A stretch of 64,000 nt of DNA from Lichtheimia corymbifera B2541 (Eukaryota > Mucoromycota > Mucoromycetes > Mucorales > Lichtheimiaceae), in the NCBI GenBank assembly GCA_000697475.1, contig JNEU01000657.1:1-64000 (forward strand), written 5' to 3'. The notes under the pieces are model-generated. The model was not told where the DNA came from. It ran no database searches and worked only from the letters and a program-made list of their open reading frames with translations. Shown one piece after another: positions 1 to 11,469 of the stretch. Position 1 is the first letter of the stretch; every line of letters begins with the position of its first letter. The position numbers were made by a program, and so were the translations under genes.

Positions 1-417
1 TGTCATAGAATCAGCCGCGAAGCAGACATCCACAGCAAGAGGGCATCAGATACTTTGAGTGAGAGGGCAGGGTGCCGTGAGATGTGTGACGCTTCAATTG
101 ACTTAAAAACTACAGTCTTTTATTGTACTACGGTTAACTACTGATGTCATATGTTGATAGAAAGGGGTTGAATAACTTACTCCAACTGTGGAGATTGATA
201 ATTGTTTTAGAGGGGAAGAGAAAAGGAAAAAGTCTATGAGTCTATATAAATATTCTATAAGGTGGAACTTGACAAATTACATTGAATGCTCTTTGTTGGA
301 GCTGTAGTAAAAATGGGGTCACACAACTTTTCACTCCTCCACATCAGCAAAGCCCTTTGTTTGTCTTTGTCCACCACCACACAACGCGTATAAACACACG
401 CACCTTTTCCAGTACCA
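1..417. other. 5' intergenic region with TATA-like site
   Basis: No convincing coding region. A TATA-like element (TATATAAATA) lies at about 243-252, roughly 170 nt before the start of the first gene, and is followed by a C/A-rich leader typical of fungal 5' UTRs. Confidence 0.5.
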
Positions 418-1382
418 ATGCAACGCTCGAATTCAACAACCTCATGCTGGCCATCGGCTTTTGCTACGCGTGATCAGGTCTTGCTGTCGTGGTTCAAGAC
501 GCCAGGGAACCTCCATCGCTATCGTCATGCACCTTTTCGCGACAAACCGTCGACGAATCCAGTGCAACTTTCGCGGTCTAGTCTTGCGCGTGAAGTCCAA
601 GATATGATGGCAAAGGAAGGATTAAAGTACCGCCACCAAACTGTGAGGAGCATGCTCTCATCATGGTCAGAGAAATATGATCTAGCTCGAGCGAAGGAAA
701 ACGGTAATCACGTGAGTGAGCGACATTAAAGGTCCCCTTTTACTAATGGATTGACCTTTATATCATAGCTGATCCAGACGATCCCAAAGCTGTCAAGGCC
801 ATATTCCCTTATTACTACGAGGTTCAACCCTTTGAGCATGTCAAGCCGACATCTTCTTGTGATGAAGGTTCTTCACAGCCAACCACTACCGCCACGTTTA
901 CAAGACAACATAGCACTACCACCACAATGACAACAACAACATCAGCATCAGGTCCTATTTCAACTTCTTATTGGCAAAGGCCATCATCCTTGCATCCGGA
1001 AGGAGCCGAATCTCAATCAACCACTCTTGTGGACTCAGCATCCTCGGTTACCAAACAACAAGAGCCATCATCATCGTCATTCAACAAACAACACGAATCT
1101 ACCGACAATGCTATCAGTGACCATCCAACAGCTGTTGTCAATGAAGCTACCCCACCACCTGGCTTTGGAGAGTTGATGCACCAATCAAATGAGAACATGC
1201 GACGTACAGTGGATGTGTTACTTCAACAACAGCAGCTTTTTGTGGGATTTGTAAGATCACAGGATATGGAGAAACAAGCCTTGCTTATTCGCGCCATGCA
1301 TGATGCAGGATTCAGTAAGGATGAGGTGCTATCGGTTCTCCGGGGATATGATGAACGTTATCAATCACAGCCATTTCTTTAG
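418..1382 (+). CDS. Hypothetical protein with Myb/SANT-like N-terminus
   Basis: Two exons, 418-703 and 769-1382, give 299 aa. The intron 704-768 starts GTAATC, carries a TACTAAT-like branch site at 741-747 and ends TAG. A second GT at 712 was rejected because it reaches a stop soon after the join. Residues about 15-100 contain a helix-rich segment (LLSWFKTPGN, then SLAREVQDMM and RSMLSSWSEKY) that looks like a small tri-helical Myb/SANT-like DNA-binding unit. After the join the frame continues through an aromatic motif (IFPYYYEV), a Thr/Ser/Gln-rich linker, and a conserved-looking C-terminal helical pair (LMHQSNENMRRTVDVLLQQQ). The architecture suggests a DNA-associated or regulatory protein; this is inference, because no named family is recognised with certainty. 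It is convergent with the O-methyltransferase gene ending at 1574. Confidence 0.75.
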
Positions 1383-1573
1383 TGTGTCTGCTTCTCTGTA
1401 CCCATTCTCAATACCCAAGTGCAATGCTTATGAATTCATCACCCTTAGTACAATACCACATCACCATTCTATTCCCCACCATTCTCATCTGCTCAATGAT
1501 TAAAGGGAGGTTATATAAGCAATATTTATTTCTTCAACGTGGTTTTCAGTATCGTTTTGAAAGGAGAATTGGT

Positions 1574-2415
1574 TTAAGCCTTGCGTATAATGGTCATACC
1601 ATCACCAAAAGGTAAAATGACAGCTTGAACCCTGGTGTCTTTTGATACATGTTCATTAAACACGTGCACAGCCTTGGCGTCCTTATGATCGGGATCCGAT
1701 TCCGGGATGGTCCCTTCTTCATATCCTGCAGCACGGATCACTTTGCCTTGACGCAAGACTATCATATATAATATGAGTTGCCATGTCAACATCCTTCTCA
1801 TTTTGAATAACCTCCAAAAGACTTACCATTATCACAAATGATTGCACCGTGATCGGAAAGGAGATCATTATCCATAATCAGATTATAATATGTGATATAA
1901 GCGCTCTTGTCGGCATCCATGAAAATGAAATCAAACTTTTGCTTGGGATCCTCTTTGATGAGGTTTTCAATGCTAAGAATTCATCACCCATATTAGATGT
2001 TGATATACTTTTATACAACGATAATTTACCTCTCTGCGGCAGGTCCAAGTATAAGATCCACCTTATCCATGAGCTGTGCCTTATCGAGGAAACGACGTGC
2101 AATATCCATTGTTTCCTTATTCACATCCAAAGCGATCAATTTGCCATCCGATGGCAATGCTGCTGCCTGAGCCATAGCTGAGTAACCTGTGAATGTGCCT
2201 ATTTCAAGGACACGCTTTGCATTGACCAGACCAACGAATTGATTCAATAGCTTGGCTTGTGTTTCGCTGACCATCATAATAGACCAGGCAACGTTGTCAA
2301 TCGTGTATTGACGAAGCTCATCCATGTATTGCTTGATCTTTGGAGGGAATGGCGAGCTAAAGTCGGCTGTGTACTTGTAGGTGCTCTTCTTGCTATGGTA
2401 TGATCCTGTGGCCAT
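1574..2415 (-). CDS. Caffeoyl-CoA-type SAM-dependent O-methyltransferase (copy 1)
   Basis: Three exons, 2415-2030, 1972-1827 and 1758-1574, close in phase to give 238 aa. The SAM-binding motif VLEIGTFTGYS is at residues 69-79. The metal-binding residues of the class (MDADK with D148, and CDN with D176/N177) are in place, and each straddles or adjoins a splice site, which supports the exon joins. The length is normal for the cation-dependent O-methyltransferase family (Pfam Methyltransf_3). Members transfer methyl from SAM to a catechol-like hydroxyl; the substrate here cannot be told. There is no targeting signal, so it is probably cytosolic. A paralogue lies directly upstream on the same strand (3036-4027), indicating tandem duplication. 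A TATA-like site lies at 2550-2557 and an inverted AATAAA at 1525-1530 downstream of the stop. Confidence 0.93.
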
Positions 2416-3035
2416 GATGGAGTGTGTTGCTGTTGCTAACGAAGGTGGACAAATGTTGGTTGCTTAAATACAATGAGGATGCAGGTTAATGCATGTAACA
2501 ATCCCACGCTATATTCTTGGCAAATGTTTCCTTGAAGGGATATTTTTGCCTATATATGGGATTTGGGATTCAAAGTATAATATATGCTTATCAGATCGTT
2601 GACAAGGTTGTGGTAACGATTGTCCCATTCCTTCCCAATCGCCTTCATCATCCGATTAGATCACATTTGCTCTTAAAAGGTTGTACATCGTAATGAAAAA
2701 AGATAGATTTGGTTGAGATGAGACATCCGTCAAGGGCGCGGTGCATTGATCTTGTTATCAGATATGATCACATTCATGCCGATTGAAGCGTTCATCAATG
2801 AAACATCATTTATAGAGAAACAAGCTGGTGGATGCATTCGAATCAGATAACCCACTAAGAGCACTTTTTAATTTTTGGTTCCATTATAAGACTATCACTG
2901 CAAAAGTACAAAGCGGGGAGGAAACGGAGGAGGAGAATGGGTCATTGTCAAATCCAGCAGGTGTCATTGTTCCACTCTTTCATTGGTAGCAGAGATCCAC
3001 CACGACGTATATAATGGCTCAGCAGGCAGGCGCAT
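2416..3035. promoter_or_regulatory. Spacer between the two O-methyltransferase genes
   Basis: Holds the promoter of copy 1 and the 3' region of copy 2. On the minus strand a TATA-like TATATA lies at 2550-2557, about 135 nt before the ATG at 2415. No coding sequence is seen. Confidence 0.5.
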
Positions 3036-4027
3036 TCACCGCTTTCGAATAATAGAGACTCCATCAAAGATAGGGAGCACCACCACTTGCACTCTTGGAT
3101 CGGATAATACATGTTGGTTGAATTTGTGAGCCTTTTTTGCTGTATTGAGGATGTTCTTGGATGCTTCCAAAGACGCTTCACCGTAGCCTGCCACTCGATG
3201 TACCTGGCCAAAGAATAAAACTTGCAGGACATGAGTCGCACAATCCTCCTCAATCTCCATAATACACATACCATTGTCTGCAATCATGATACCTCGATCC
3301 GCCAGCATGTCATGATCCATGATATAATCAAAATAGGGGATATATCCGCTCTTGTTGGCATCTACCATCCCATCCAACGTCAAACTTGGCGATATCCACT
3401 CATCGTCCATGTTTACATACCCAAAAAGATAAGATCAAATTGCCTCGAGGGTGCTTCTTGTACCAAGTCTTGTAGGCTAATGCGAATTAGCATATGAGTT
3501 GATGATTGATAAGACCACCCTTATAATGCTTACAGGCCTAGTGCCTTGCCAAGTCGAAAGTCTACCTTGTTCTCGAGCTGTGCATCCTGAATATATCTTT
3601 GTGCAATAGCTTGAGCTTGCTCGTTACGATCCAGTGAAATAACAGTGGCCGTTGTGTCGTTTTCTGGTAGTGCTGACGCCATAGCCAACGTTGAATAGCC
3701 AGTAAAGGTGCCAATTTCCAAGACTCGTCTTGCATTGACAAGCTGCGTGAGTTGATGCAAGAGTTTGCCTTGTGATTCAGAGACCATCATGTGCGCATTG
3801 CTGAAGGTGTTTATTGTCTCGTCGACCAATTTGGATAAGCTTTGTTGAATGCGAGGAGGGAATGGTGAGCTTAGATCTGTCGTGTATTTTTCTTCTTCAA
3901 CGCGTAGTCGACCCATATCGTTGCTGACAGTGCTTGCAATAGAGTTTGTCGAGTGCGATCGCGTCAAATAACATGGTGTGGGGAATGGGCGGCGATATTG
4001 GGACAGGAAGCGTGGAAAACGATGCAT
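3036..4027 (-). CDS. Caffeoyl-CoA-type O-methyltransferase (copy 2), possible mitochondrial form
   Basis: Four exons, 4027-3534, 3476-3421, 3361-3272 and 3220-3036, give 274 aa with every phase closing. It is colinear with copy 1: VLEIGTFTGYS at residues 102-112, LDANK in place of MDADK, ADN in the second metal motif, and the same C-terminal GV(S/T)IIRK ending. It differs by an N-terminal extension of about 35 residues that is rich in Arg and Ser/Thr and has no acidic residue (MHRFPRFLSQYRRPFPTPCY). This has the composition of a mitochondrial presequence, so the protein may act in mitochondria while copy 1 is cytosolic; that is inference. It also carries one intron more than copy 1 relative to the shared core. 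Confidence 0.92.
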
Positions 4028-4169
4028 TCAAAGAAAGAAAGAGAGAAAGAGAGCTAGTTGAAAATCAACGCATGAATTTGACATGGATACGTCACACACA
4101 CACACACATCAATCTCCACAATTCCTAAAACTATCCTTTACACACATTGAGAATGTTGTTTGATCACGG

Positions 4170-4175
4170 TTTATT
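4170..4175 (-). terminator. Polyadenylation signal of eL14
   Basis: AATAAA on the minus strand, about 32 nt after the eL14 stop codon. Confidence 0.5.
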
Positions 4176-4206
4176 ACAAGATGCAAGATGATGGATATTG
4201 TTGAAT

Positions 4207-4898
4207 TTAAGCAGTCTTGACAGCTTGGGCAACAGCCGAGTTGACAGCAAAGCGGCGCTAATGATTACCACAACGTCAATATATCATTCTTTATCCATAT
4301 CTCTTGTCTTATGCTTACCTGGTTCTTGAGCTTGGCAACCTTGAAACGATCGAAATCAGACAACGAGGTGCGAGTTTGACGAGTAGCAAGCTTTTGGGCC
4401 CAAGCGCTCTTGCTCCACTTGGCCATAACTTCCTCCTTTTCCAAGTACTTTTTGAGAGTAGTCTGACCGGCGTTACGGGGCAAACCCTTGACGACAATGT
4501 TGGTCAAAATCATACGGTCGAAAGCAAGCGCTTGACGAGCGACACCAGTGGTAGGGCCATCGACGAGAGCCTATCATTTATATTCGGTTATGCATTGTGC
4601 TGCTGTGGTGGTGGAGGAGGAGGAGGTGTCTACAACCACTTACACGCTTGTGGTCAACAATGTCGACAATGACGGCAATCTTGTTGCTGTCAGCACCGTG
4701 GTTGATAAGGACAACGCGACCGACCTCGACTTGACGCTTAAAGGAACCTTGCTGTAACACACGCACATACACAATAGAGCCAACAAGGTCGGTACATGAG
4801 TTGATCCAAATTCATCCATCTCGATATCGAATCCATCCATTCATCTGCTGATCCATCCATTCGTTTTCGATGCGATATCGTGTGTCGTTACATACCAT
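4207..4898 (-). CDS. RPL14: 60S ribosomal protein L14 (eL14)
   Basis: Four exons: 4898-4896 (only the ATG), 4751-4644, 4570-4319 and 4257-4207, giving 137 aa. The start was chosen because ATG is followed at once by a GTATGT donor and the next exon restores the family N-terminus [16 protein letters not shown]. The KOW-like segment [10 protein letters not shown] and the core [15 protein letters not shown] are characteristic of eL14, a structural protein of the large cytosolic ribosomal subunit. The length matches fungal eL14. An intron immediately after the start codon is a common arrangement in ribosomal protein genes. An AATAAA lies about 32 nt after the stop. Confidence 0.95.
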
Positions 4899-7636
4899 CT
4901 CGTATTAATGTGTGTATAGAAGAGGGATGTTGCACGGGGCTGCCTACTTGTGCATGGCTACCTACACTCTCCTCCCCCCTCCACCACAGTGGGCCTATTG
5001 TACCAACTCCGCTCATTCTTCCAAGCAACAATACCTCTTTATACATCATGCATGCATGCATTTTATCTAGTATTTGTATCCTTGAATAAACAATTGCCTT
5101 ATTTGCATCACATAAAATATAGGTCTATGTGCACGTGTTTGTGAAAATGATAATAAAGAAGGCAAATTGATCACTGTCTTAGGACGCCATCATCATGATA
5201 ATAAATGTACCAATGTATGTATGTACGCAAATTACTGCACAATTGCATTCATTGTTTGGCCGTGTTGTATTATGTCACCATCACCAGGTTTTCTCAATGG
5301 CTGATGCTGCCCTTTTTCCAATAACGTCAACTGTTCGAAACATATACTGTACCCAGCAGATCAAAGACATCCCGTTGTTTCATCGTAACACTGAGCAGTA
5401 AAAATAGGCGCGCATGAAACCATTGCTTCCTTGTAAATCATTGTTTCAATGCAACACCAGCCTTTTACCCACAACATCACATGAAATAAAACGGAGCTAT
5501 TAGGTTGTCGTTCCTGCTGCAGCTGCAGAAAGCCCAGTCGCCCAAAGGTAAGGATTGAAATAAATTGCCGCTCTATGAGTGAGAGAGATATGCGTCAAAG
5601 ACAAAGAAAATCCTATTTTTCGACATTGGATGAGTGATTTACGCGATACGCATGGCTGGCTAGAATGGGACATTCAGGTCAATTTTGCCCTTTTAAGGTA
5701 TGTTCTTTATATCCATGAAGGGGAGATGCATCCAAGTTCCCGCCCCCGTTTAACCACACCAATGCCTTATTATTGGTGAGCACAACACTTCTTTGATATC
5801 CGAGTGTTTTAGATCCAATTTGCGGGTTTGTTGTATATGTGTGTGCAACAATCAAATTATGGGTGTGGAAGAGATGGTTGTTACCCAGAATAGCTTTCTT
5901 GTAAGTATATGGGATGGTTGCTGAGGCCTTGGCTTTGCAGCAGCAGCAGCAGCCTTTTCTTAATTGCTGACTGATGGCCTTTTTCGATAAGCGATGCGGG
6001 AGTTGTTGTTCTTGTTTTCTACAATCTATGCCATTTTCAGATAAGCATCAAGAAGCATATGCTTCCAATACCAAGGCTGTGCAGGTGATACAATAAAATC
6101 AATGCTTCTTTTTACTAAAACACGTCTGTGCCTCAAAGAACTTTCCTCTTGGCGGGAAAGGAAAATGGCAGGTGAGACATCATCATTCAAGATCAAGTGA
6201 TGAGGGTAATGGCCTTTATTTAAGATACATGTTTTGTACATGATAAGCAGCAGCAGCATTGGCCATGCAATGGCTTTGTTGTAATCCTTTTCTTTGGGTC
6301 GTTATCCATTACCATCTTCCGTTGTCGTATCTATTCGGTTCCTCCCCCCTGGCGGTTACACCGTGTCGTTGACTATCGTGCATTCATTCTCGAGCCAAAC
6401 TCATCTGCATGAATACAAAGGGGGTCAAATTCAAGTAGATGCATATAAGGAGAAATGAGGATGCCTTGTTTTCGTTGTCTAAAGGGGTTTTGTGTATGGC
6501 GGGTGTATACGTACGGCTTCCAAGATGCTTATCCACCATCGGCAACCTTGTCCCTTTCTTTGGTTCTCCGCATTGTCGGTAAAAGAGCATACCTTTGCCA
6601 TATCGTACCTCACATCAGCCCACCTGTGCAACCATCCACGACGTTGTGTCCTAAGAAAAGAGTACAACAAATATCAATGCTTTGCATAGTGTGGCTGCAT
6701 GTGAGTTTTTAAAGCTTCAATTCATGTTGCCGTTGAGTGGGTGGTTTGATAGGTGGAATGGAATAGAGAGAGGGGGTAAAAAAAAGGGGTCAACTACTGC
6801 TGCAATCTTGACGGAACTGGTATCAGCTTGCAACTCACACACACATGACGAGAAAAAAAAAAGTTCGAGATTTTGGATACAAGCATGCAAGTATAGAGGC
6901 GCAGTGTAGACAATGAGATGGGATGCCTGGAACCCGCCATTCAATTTCATGATTTTACACAGCGACACGACGATACCGAAATCTTTCAAAATTAATGATG
7001 GAATGGTATCATAACGCTTAACTCACGTACTGCCTTTTTTCGTAATGCAATGTGTAATCTAAGGGGGAATATGCATGTCGTTTGAGATGTATGTATGTGT
7101 GTGTGTGCGTGAGTGTGCAAGGCTCGATCGTGTGTGCACTGGGGAGAAGATTGGCTCGGATTGCAAATGTCGGGGGTAACGGATTGGGGGAAGACAAGGG
7201 AGCTATACTTTTGAGCCAAATGCAAGCTCACACCAGGGAAACGCAAAAATGGTCGAGCCCAACCCAGGAACATGTCAAATCCATTTTTTGCTAAACTTCC
7301 AAGCAAGTTTGTAACCATGACCACGATCACAAAAATAGCAAATGATGGCGGTGCACGATAACATGATCTAGTATACGTCGAGATGATGATGATGCTACGC
7401 ATCCCATTGAGCCACAATGAAAACGTCATGACCCGATAAAGTGGGCTTGGCACAAAAATAACCATTCAAAACCTTTATGGTTTTTTGTGTTCTCTTACGT
7501 CGATCTTGCTAGCCCACTTTGTGCAACTCCGAATCAAACATAAAAAGAACACACCAGTTCTCATCTTTCCTGCTTTCCTACTCTCCGCTTTACAAAAGTT
7601 ACATTTTTTTCTTCTTTCTTCCTTTCACGCCGAAGA
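4899..7636. other. Long non-coding interval
   Basis: No gene could be supported. It contains a CAG/GCA microsatellite near 5938-5955, purine and pyrimidine tracts, and the promoters of eL14 (left) and of the secreted-protein gene (right, C/T-rich leader 7560-7630). A minus-strand stretch around 6259-6026 (76 codons from an ATG) reads somewhat like protein but has no recognisable family and no visible partner exons. Confidence 0.4.
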
Positions 7637-8554
7637 ATGAAATCACTGCTTTTCTTCGTCGCTGTGGTAGCCATTGTATGCACATCAGCACTCCCTATCG
7701 ACGATTCAGCAGCATCATCTAGACCAGCAAGCGGATATCGCGTTGACTTTTATCACATCCATCATGCTGACAATAGCGACCACGGCAATTCGGATGCGTC
7801 AACATCATCAAACACACTCGTTCAAGTGGATCGTTTTGCACAATTGATTGCCACGCATTGGCAATTTGATCATCTCGATACCATCAAATCAGCATGCTAT
7901 GACTACATTGCCCAACAAATGCGAGACCATATTGAAATCTCGGTCCATGGCAGCAGTAATAGTAACAATGACGACGACGACCCAACCTTAATTGCAACAG
8001 CACCAGACCAGCATCCATTATCTGCAATATCATCAAGCGATGTTATGGACCTTGATATCTTGCGTGCACAAATATTTGGTGCCATTCAAGCCCATGTGGG
8101 CGGTCGATTACCCATCATGTGGGATGAGCTTGGTGATAAGCTGGGTCGACCCGCCATTGAGCTTTATGTGCGTCGACTTGTGCTTAGCCATTGTGATAGT
8201 GTCAGCAATGGTGATGATCACGTTGAACATGCATGTCTCGTTGAATATGGGCACCAGATTCTTGCAGAGATCGATCGATACGTGGTACGACATCTCATCA
8301 ACTTGTTCGATATCATGAATGGCGAATATTTGGAACCCTTGTTACAACACACAGCCACAGACCTCCATCAAGTGCTCGCCTATTTTAATACGGCTCTGTT
8401 TAGTCACGAGACAACTCGGCTATCGCTGCAGGTGCTTCCTTGGAAACAAGCAGAACAACGCACTCACCTTTACGACTTTGCTGCTTCTGCAAGCAATAGC
8501 CCTGACCATGCCTCCGATATCATCGGCTATTACGCAAACTTGGCAAGGATATAA
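7637..8554 (+). CDS. Secreted protein of unknown function
   Basis: A single-exon gene of 305 aa. Residues 1-18 are a textbook signal peptide: a lysine, then a hydrophobic core ending CTSALP, so cleavage near residue 19 is expected. The mature part is acidic and His-rich at first, has a Ser/Asn/Asp spacer (about 110-125), and then a helical C-terminal half with five or so cysteines. No catalytic motif or named domain is recognised. The ATG is preceded by a C/T-rich leader. It is convergent with the CBM21 gene ending at 9485. It is probably secreted or cell-wall associated; the function is unknown. Confidence 0.8.
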   Translation: MKSLLFFVAVVAIVCTSALPIDDSAASSRPASGYRVDFYHIHHADNSDHGNSDASTSSNTLVQVDRFAQLIATHWQFDHLDTIKSACYDYIAQQMRDHIEISVHGSSNSNNDDDDPTLIATAPDQHPLSAISSSDVMDLDILRAQIFGAIQAHVGGRLPIMWDELGDKLGRPAIELYVRRLVLSHCDSVSNGDDHVEHACLVEYGHQILAEIDRYVVRHLINLFDIMNGEYLEPLLQHTATDLHQVLAYFNTALFSHETTRLSLQVLPWKQAEQRTHLYDFAASASNSPDHASDIIGYYANLARI

Positions 8555-9484
8555 TAGAATCTCTCGCTATCCCATTGTACAGTGTATAGATACACACACA
8601 CATCTTTTCTCTCACCCACCCCCTACAAAAATCACCCCCACATCATATACCATTAGCATACATCTCTCTGCAAACACAACCCCTTCCATTTCATTTCATC
8701 CATTCATTCTTCATATACTTTTTATTATTTGACCCCATCAGAGCAAACAAAGGCAACGCACCTTGTTGCCTTTCTTGTTCTTTGCCTATTTTTAAACCTG
8801 TGAGTGCTCGCTCTCACATACCCCCTCTTCTATTTTTTGAGATGGTTGTACATAAAACTGGTCATGTGAATCAAAATGTATTTTAGTGTTTCTTGTTTTG
8901 CTCAGGATTGATGGGACACATACAAACTCGCTTCTCCAGCTGATCCATATGTTTCTTATCGATGGGCGATGAGGATAACAATCATGCATCCAAGATCGAA
9001 ATGGGCGCAACTGGTAGTGGTGGTGTCACCAGAATGATGCTGTGCCAATGCCACACAAAAAGTCAACTGCTAAGCCGACAACAAGCATAGCAACGTCGTT
9101 GACGTGTTATTTCATGTTTGAATAAAAGTGTCATGGAAGCCTTTGTTTTTTTTTTTTTCTCACACAGCCAAGCAGAAAAGCTCACATGAAGAGACACCTT
9201 TTTAGGTCTGTCACCAAAACATTTGGGTCGCGTGAATTTTGCCACCATTAGATTATGCATCGTATGATGGTAGGTCCCCTATGGATGCAATTGATCTCAC
9301 ACAAAAGGTGCCATCGTTATCTATAAACCCCCACCACTACCATCACTGTCTACTGCTGCTTCTGCTGATTGCCTGTGTATAAAGTCCATATGATCCAACC
9401 CAAAGCAAACATAACATTGATAATAGAATGGGCTAACGTTGTATATATATTGAATGGTGATGGATATACTTTTACAAGGTATGA
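8555..9484. other. Convergent 3' intergenic region
   Basis: Lies between two convergent genes. It holds CA/CT-rich 3' UTR-like sequence and an oligo-T run near 9150. No gene is seen. Confidence 0.4.
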
Positions 9485-10582
9485 CTATTTTCGACCTTTT
9501 ACTGCGTCATGGTGATCGTTGCTAGGCTGTCCTTGTTGTTGCTGGGCCACTGTTGTTGTTAACTTTTTATCCTCATCTTGTTCCTCCTGCTCCAGCTGTT
9601 GTTCTTTGTTTGGTGGTAGAAACTCAATGTCGTAACTGTCTCGTGCAAATGTCATCTGGCTATGTCGCATATATCCAGGAATCCAGAAACGAGATGTTGT
9701 CCATGGGCTGATGTGAGTATCATTGGCCAATGCTGAAGTCTTTTGCATCCACATCGCCGGCTTCTCCTCTTCCTTCTCCTCCTCTTGATGATTCTTGTCT
9801 TCATGCACAGTGATAGAACGAATCACCTTGATATGGTAGTTCTCTCCATCATTATTGTCCCAATGTTCACCATGATCGACGTAATAACATAATGCCAATT
9901 GAATGTCCAGGTCGTCCTCGTCAGCCGGGAAACCTTGGATAGGTAATGTAAACGAAAAGCGGTCGTATTGACCATCATCATCCACTGATTCAACATGCGT
10001 TGCATCCGTATCCACAAAAGTGGTCCAATTATCAAGCGTGTATCGTGCCATGATCCGTTTTTCAAAGGCAAGGTTTAGAACGATGCAATGGCCCAAGAGA
10101 GTGATGCTGTTTTCTGATGAGTCTGCAGATGTTGTTGGTGCAACGTCAATATCCTCGAACTTTATAGGTGTGTCCTTTTCGGGTTTACTGTGTTCACGCG
10201 ATGCTGCTGCTGTTGATGTATCCACTCGATCCACCTTGTACGATACGATACGAGTTGTCTTTGTTTCTGCTGCTGCTGTTTCAATAGACGCAATATCATC
10301 TGGTACATTCGAGGAACAAGTTATTGTTGGCTCTTTGAAACAAAAGCGGAAACGATCGGTGTCTGGTGGTTCAAGTACCCAATGCTTGCTTCTCAAAAGC
10401 CGTTGCATTGCCGATGCCTTTCGATTGTCGCGATGCTTTGCACCGTCATTGGATTCAAGTTGGGAATGAGCATTGGCACGTTGTTCAGTGGAATTGTGTG
10501 ATACAAGTTCTGAGAAATTTGGGGATGTAGTGGAAGGGGAGGAAGAGGGGGAAGGTAAAGAGGATGCCGAAATGAATGTCAT
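9485..10582 (-). CDS. Glycogen-targeting PP1 regulatory subunit (CBM21)
   Basis: A single exon of 365 aa from the ATG at 10582. The frame stays open upstream to 10777, but that part is hydrophobic and Cys-rich and reads as translated CA-repeat leader, so the internal ATG (MTFISASS) was chosen. Residues about 155-255 form a CBM21 domain: VLNLAFEKRIMARYTLDNW, then DRFSFTLPI and IQLALCYYVDHGEHWDNNDG, the pattern of Gac1/PPP1R3-type subunits. These bring protein phosphatase 1 to glycogen and so activate glycogen synthase. A basic-aromatic segment near residues 77-82 (RFRFCF) sits where the PP1-docking RVxF motif is usually found, but it lacks the consensus Val/Ile. The C-terminus is low-complexity (Gln/Glu/Asp). 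Confidence 0.85.
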   Translation of the reverse strand: MTFISASSLPSPSSSPSTTSPNFSELVSHNSTEQRANAHSQLESNDGAKHRDNRKASAMQRLLRSKHWVLEPPDTDRFRFCFKEPTITCSSNVPDDIASIETAAAETKTTRIVSYKVDRVDTSTAAASREHSKPEKDTPIKFEDIDVAPTTSADSSENSITLLGHCIVLNLAFEKRIMARYTLDNWTTFVDTDATHVESVDDDGQYDRFSFTLPIQGFPADEDDLDIQLALCYYVDHGEHWDNNDGENYHIKVIRSITVHEDKNHQEEEKEEEKPAMWMQKTSALANDTHISPWTTSRFWIPGYMRHSQMTFARDSYDIEFLPPNKEQQLEQEEQDEDKKLTTTVAQQQQGQPSNDHHDAVKGRK

Positions 10583-11469
10583 ATTGGGAAGAAAGGGAGG
10601 ATGACAGGAGAGATAAAGGATGATGTAAAAGGCAGCACATGCACACACATACACACACACACACGTATACACACGCAGCACACACACAAGAATGAAAAAG
10701 AAGGAGCAAGAGGACAATGAGCCGTTTGTTGGGTAAAATACCCCACATGGGAAATAATCTTTTATGCAGCTGTGCACCTGTTACATATGTACATAGAGTA
10801 GGTAATGCAAAGTAAAGGCTCCAAAGATATATATAAATATGTATACATGTGAATGTGCATATGCTTGCAAAGTAATGACGAGGAATGAGGAGCATACGCG
10901 TGGAAAGAATATATTGTTGGGAGACCTATTTACGCCCCACGCGTCTGGTGGATGATGAATGAGCAAGTAAAAAGCAAACTCCCATATGAGGCAAGGGTCA
11001 TTGGAGATTATCGGATGGGATGACTTGACACACTCTCTCACATGCCCTTTTCTCCATTCTCATCATCAGCACACACACACACACCCTCTTTTTTTCTCTG
11101 GCGCTTGTTTTCATTAAAATAGGCTAATACTCACCCACGATTGGGTTGATTATGTTATGAATGGGCAATTGGGTACATCAACATCACATTTCGTGTGACA
11201 TACACAACAAGTCGGCTGACAGTTGAAAATGATATGCTTTGTTCATTTGGACACAGGAAAAAAGTAAAAAAAAAGTACATGACAATTTGGACAAAAAAAG
11301 TGTACAGGGCTATCAACATGGATCGAGAGAAAAGGGGGAAGAAAAGGGTTAAAAGATGATAGATATCCACACATACAAAGACAAAATGAGAACAGGTAGG
11401 TAGAAAATGGGGTGAAAAGGTTACAACATCTACTGGAAACAAGGGAAATGCAAGCCAAAGGCCATCCTG
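10583..11469. repeat. Intergenic region with CA microsatellite
   Basis: A (CA)n-type tract runs through about 10639-10690, upstream of the CBM21 gene. The remainder holds its promoter and the 3' end of the homeodomain gene. No coding sequence is supported. Confidence 0.5.

Noticed and set aside
6992..7465. 157-codon minus-strand open frame
   Set aside because: Its translation is dominated by CA-repeat (His/Thr) sequence and hydrophobic runs without any family, and it has no promoter or partner exon.
10583..10777. N-terminal extension of the CBM21 protein
   Set aside because: The extra 65 residues are Cys/Val/Tyr-rich translation of the CA microsatellite, and the internal ATG at 10582 gives a normal protein.
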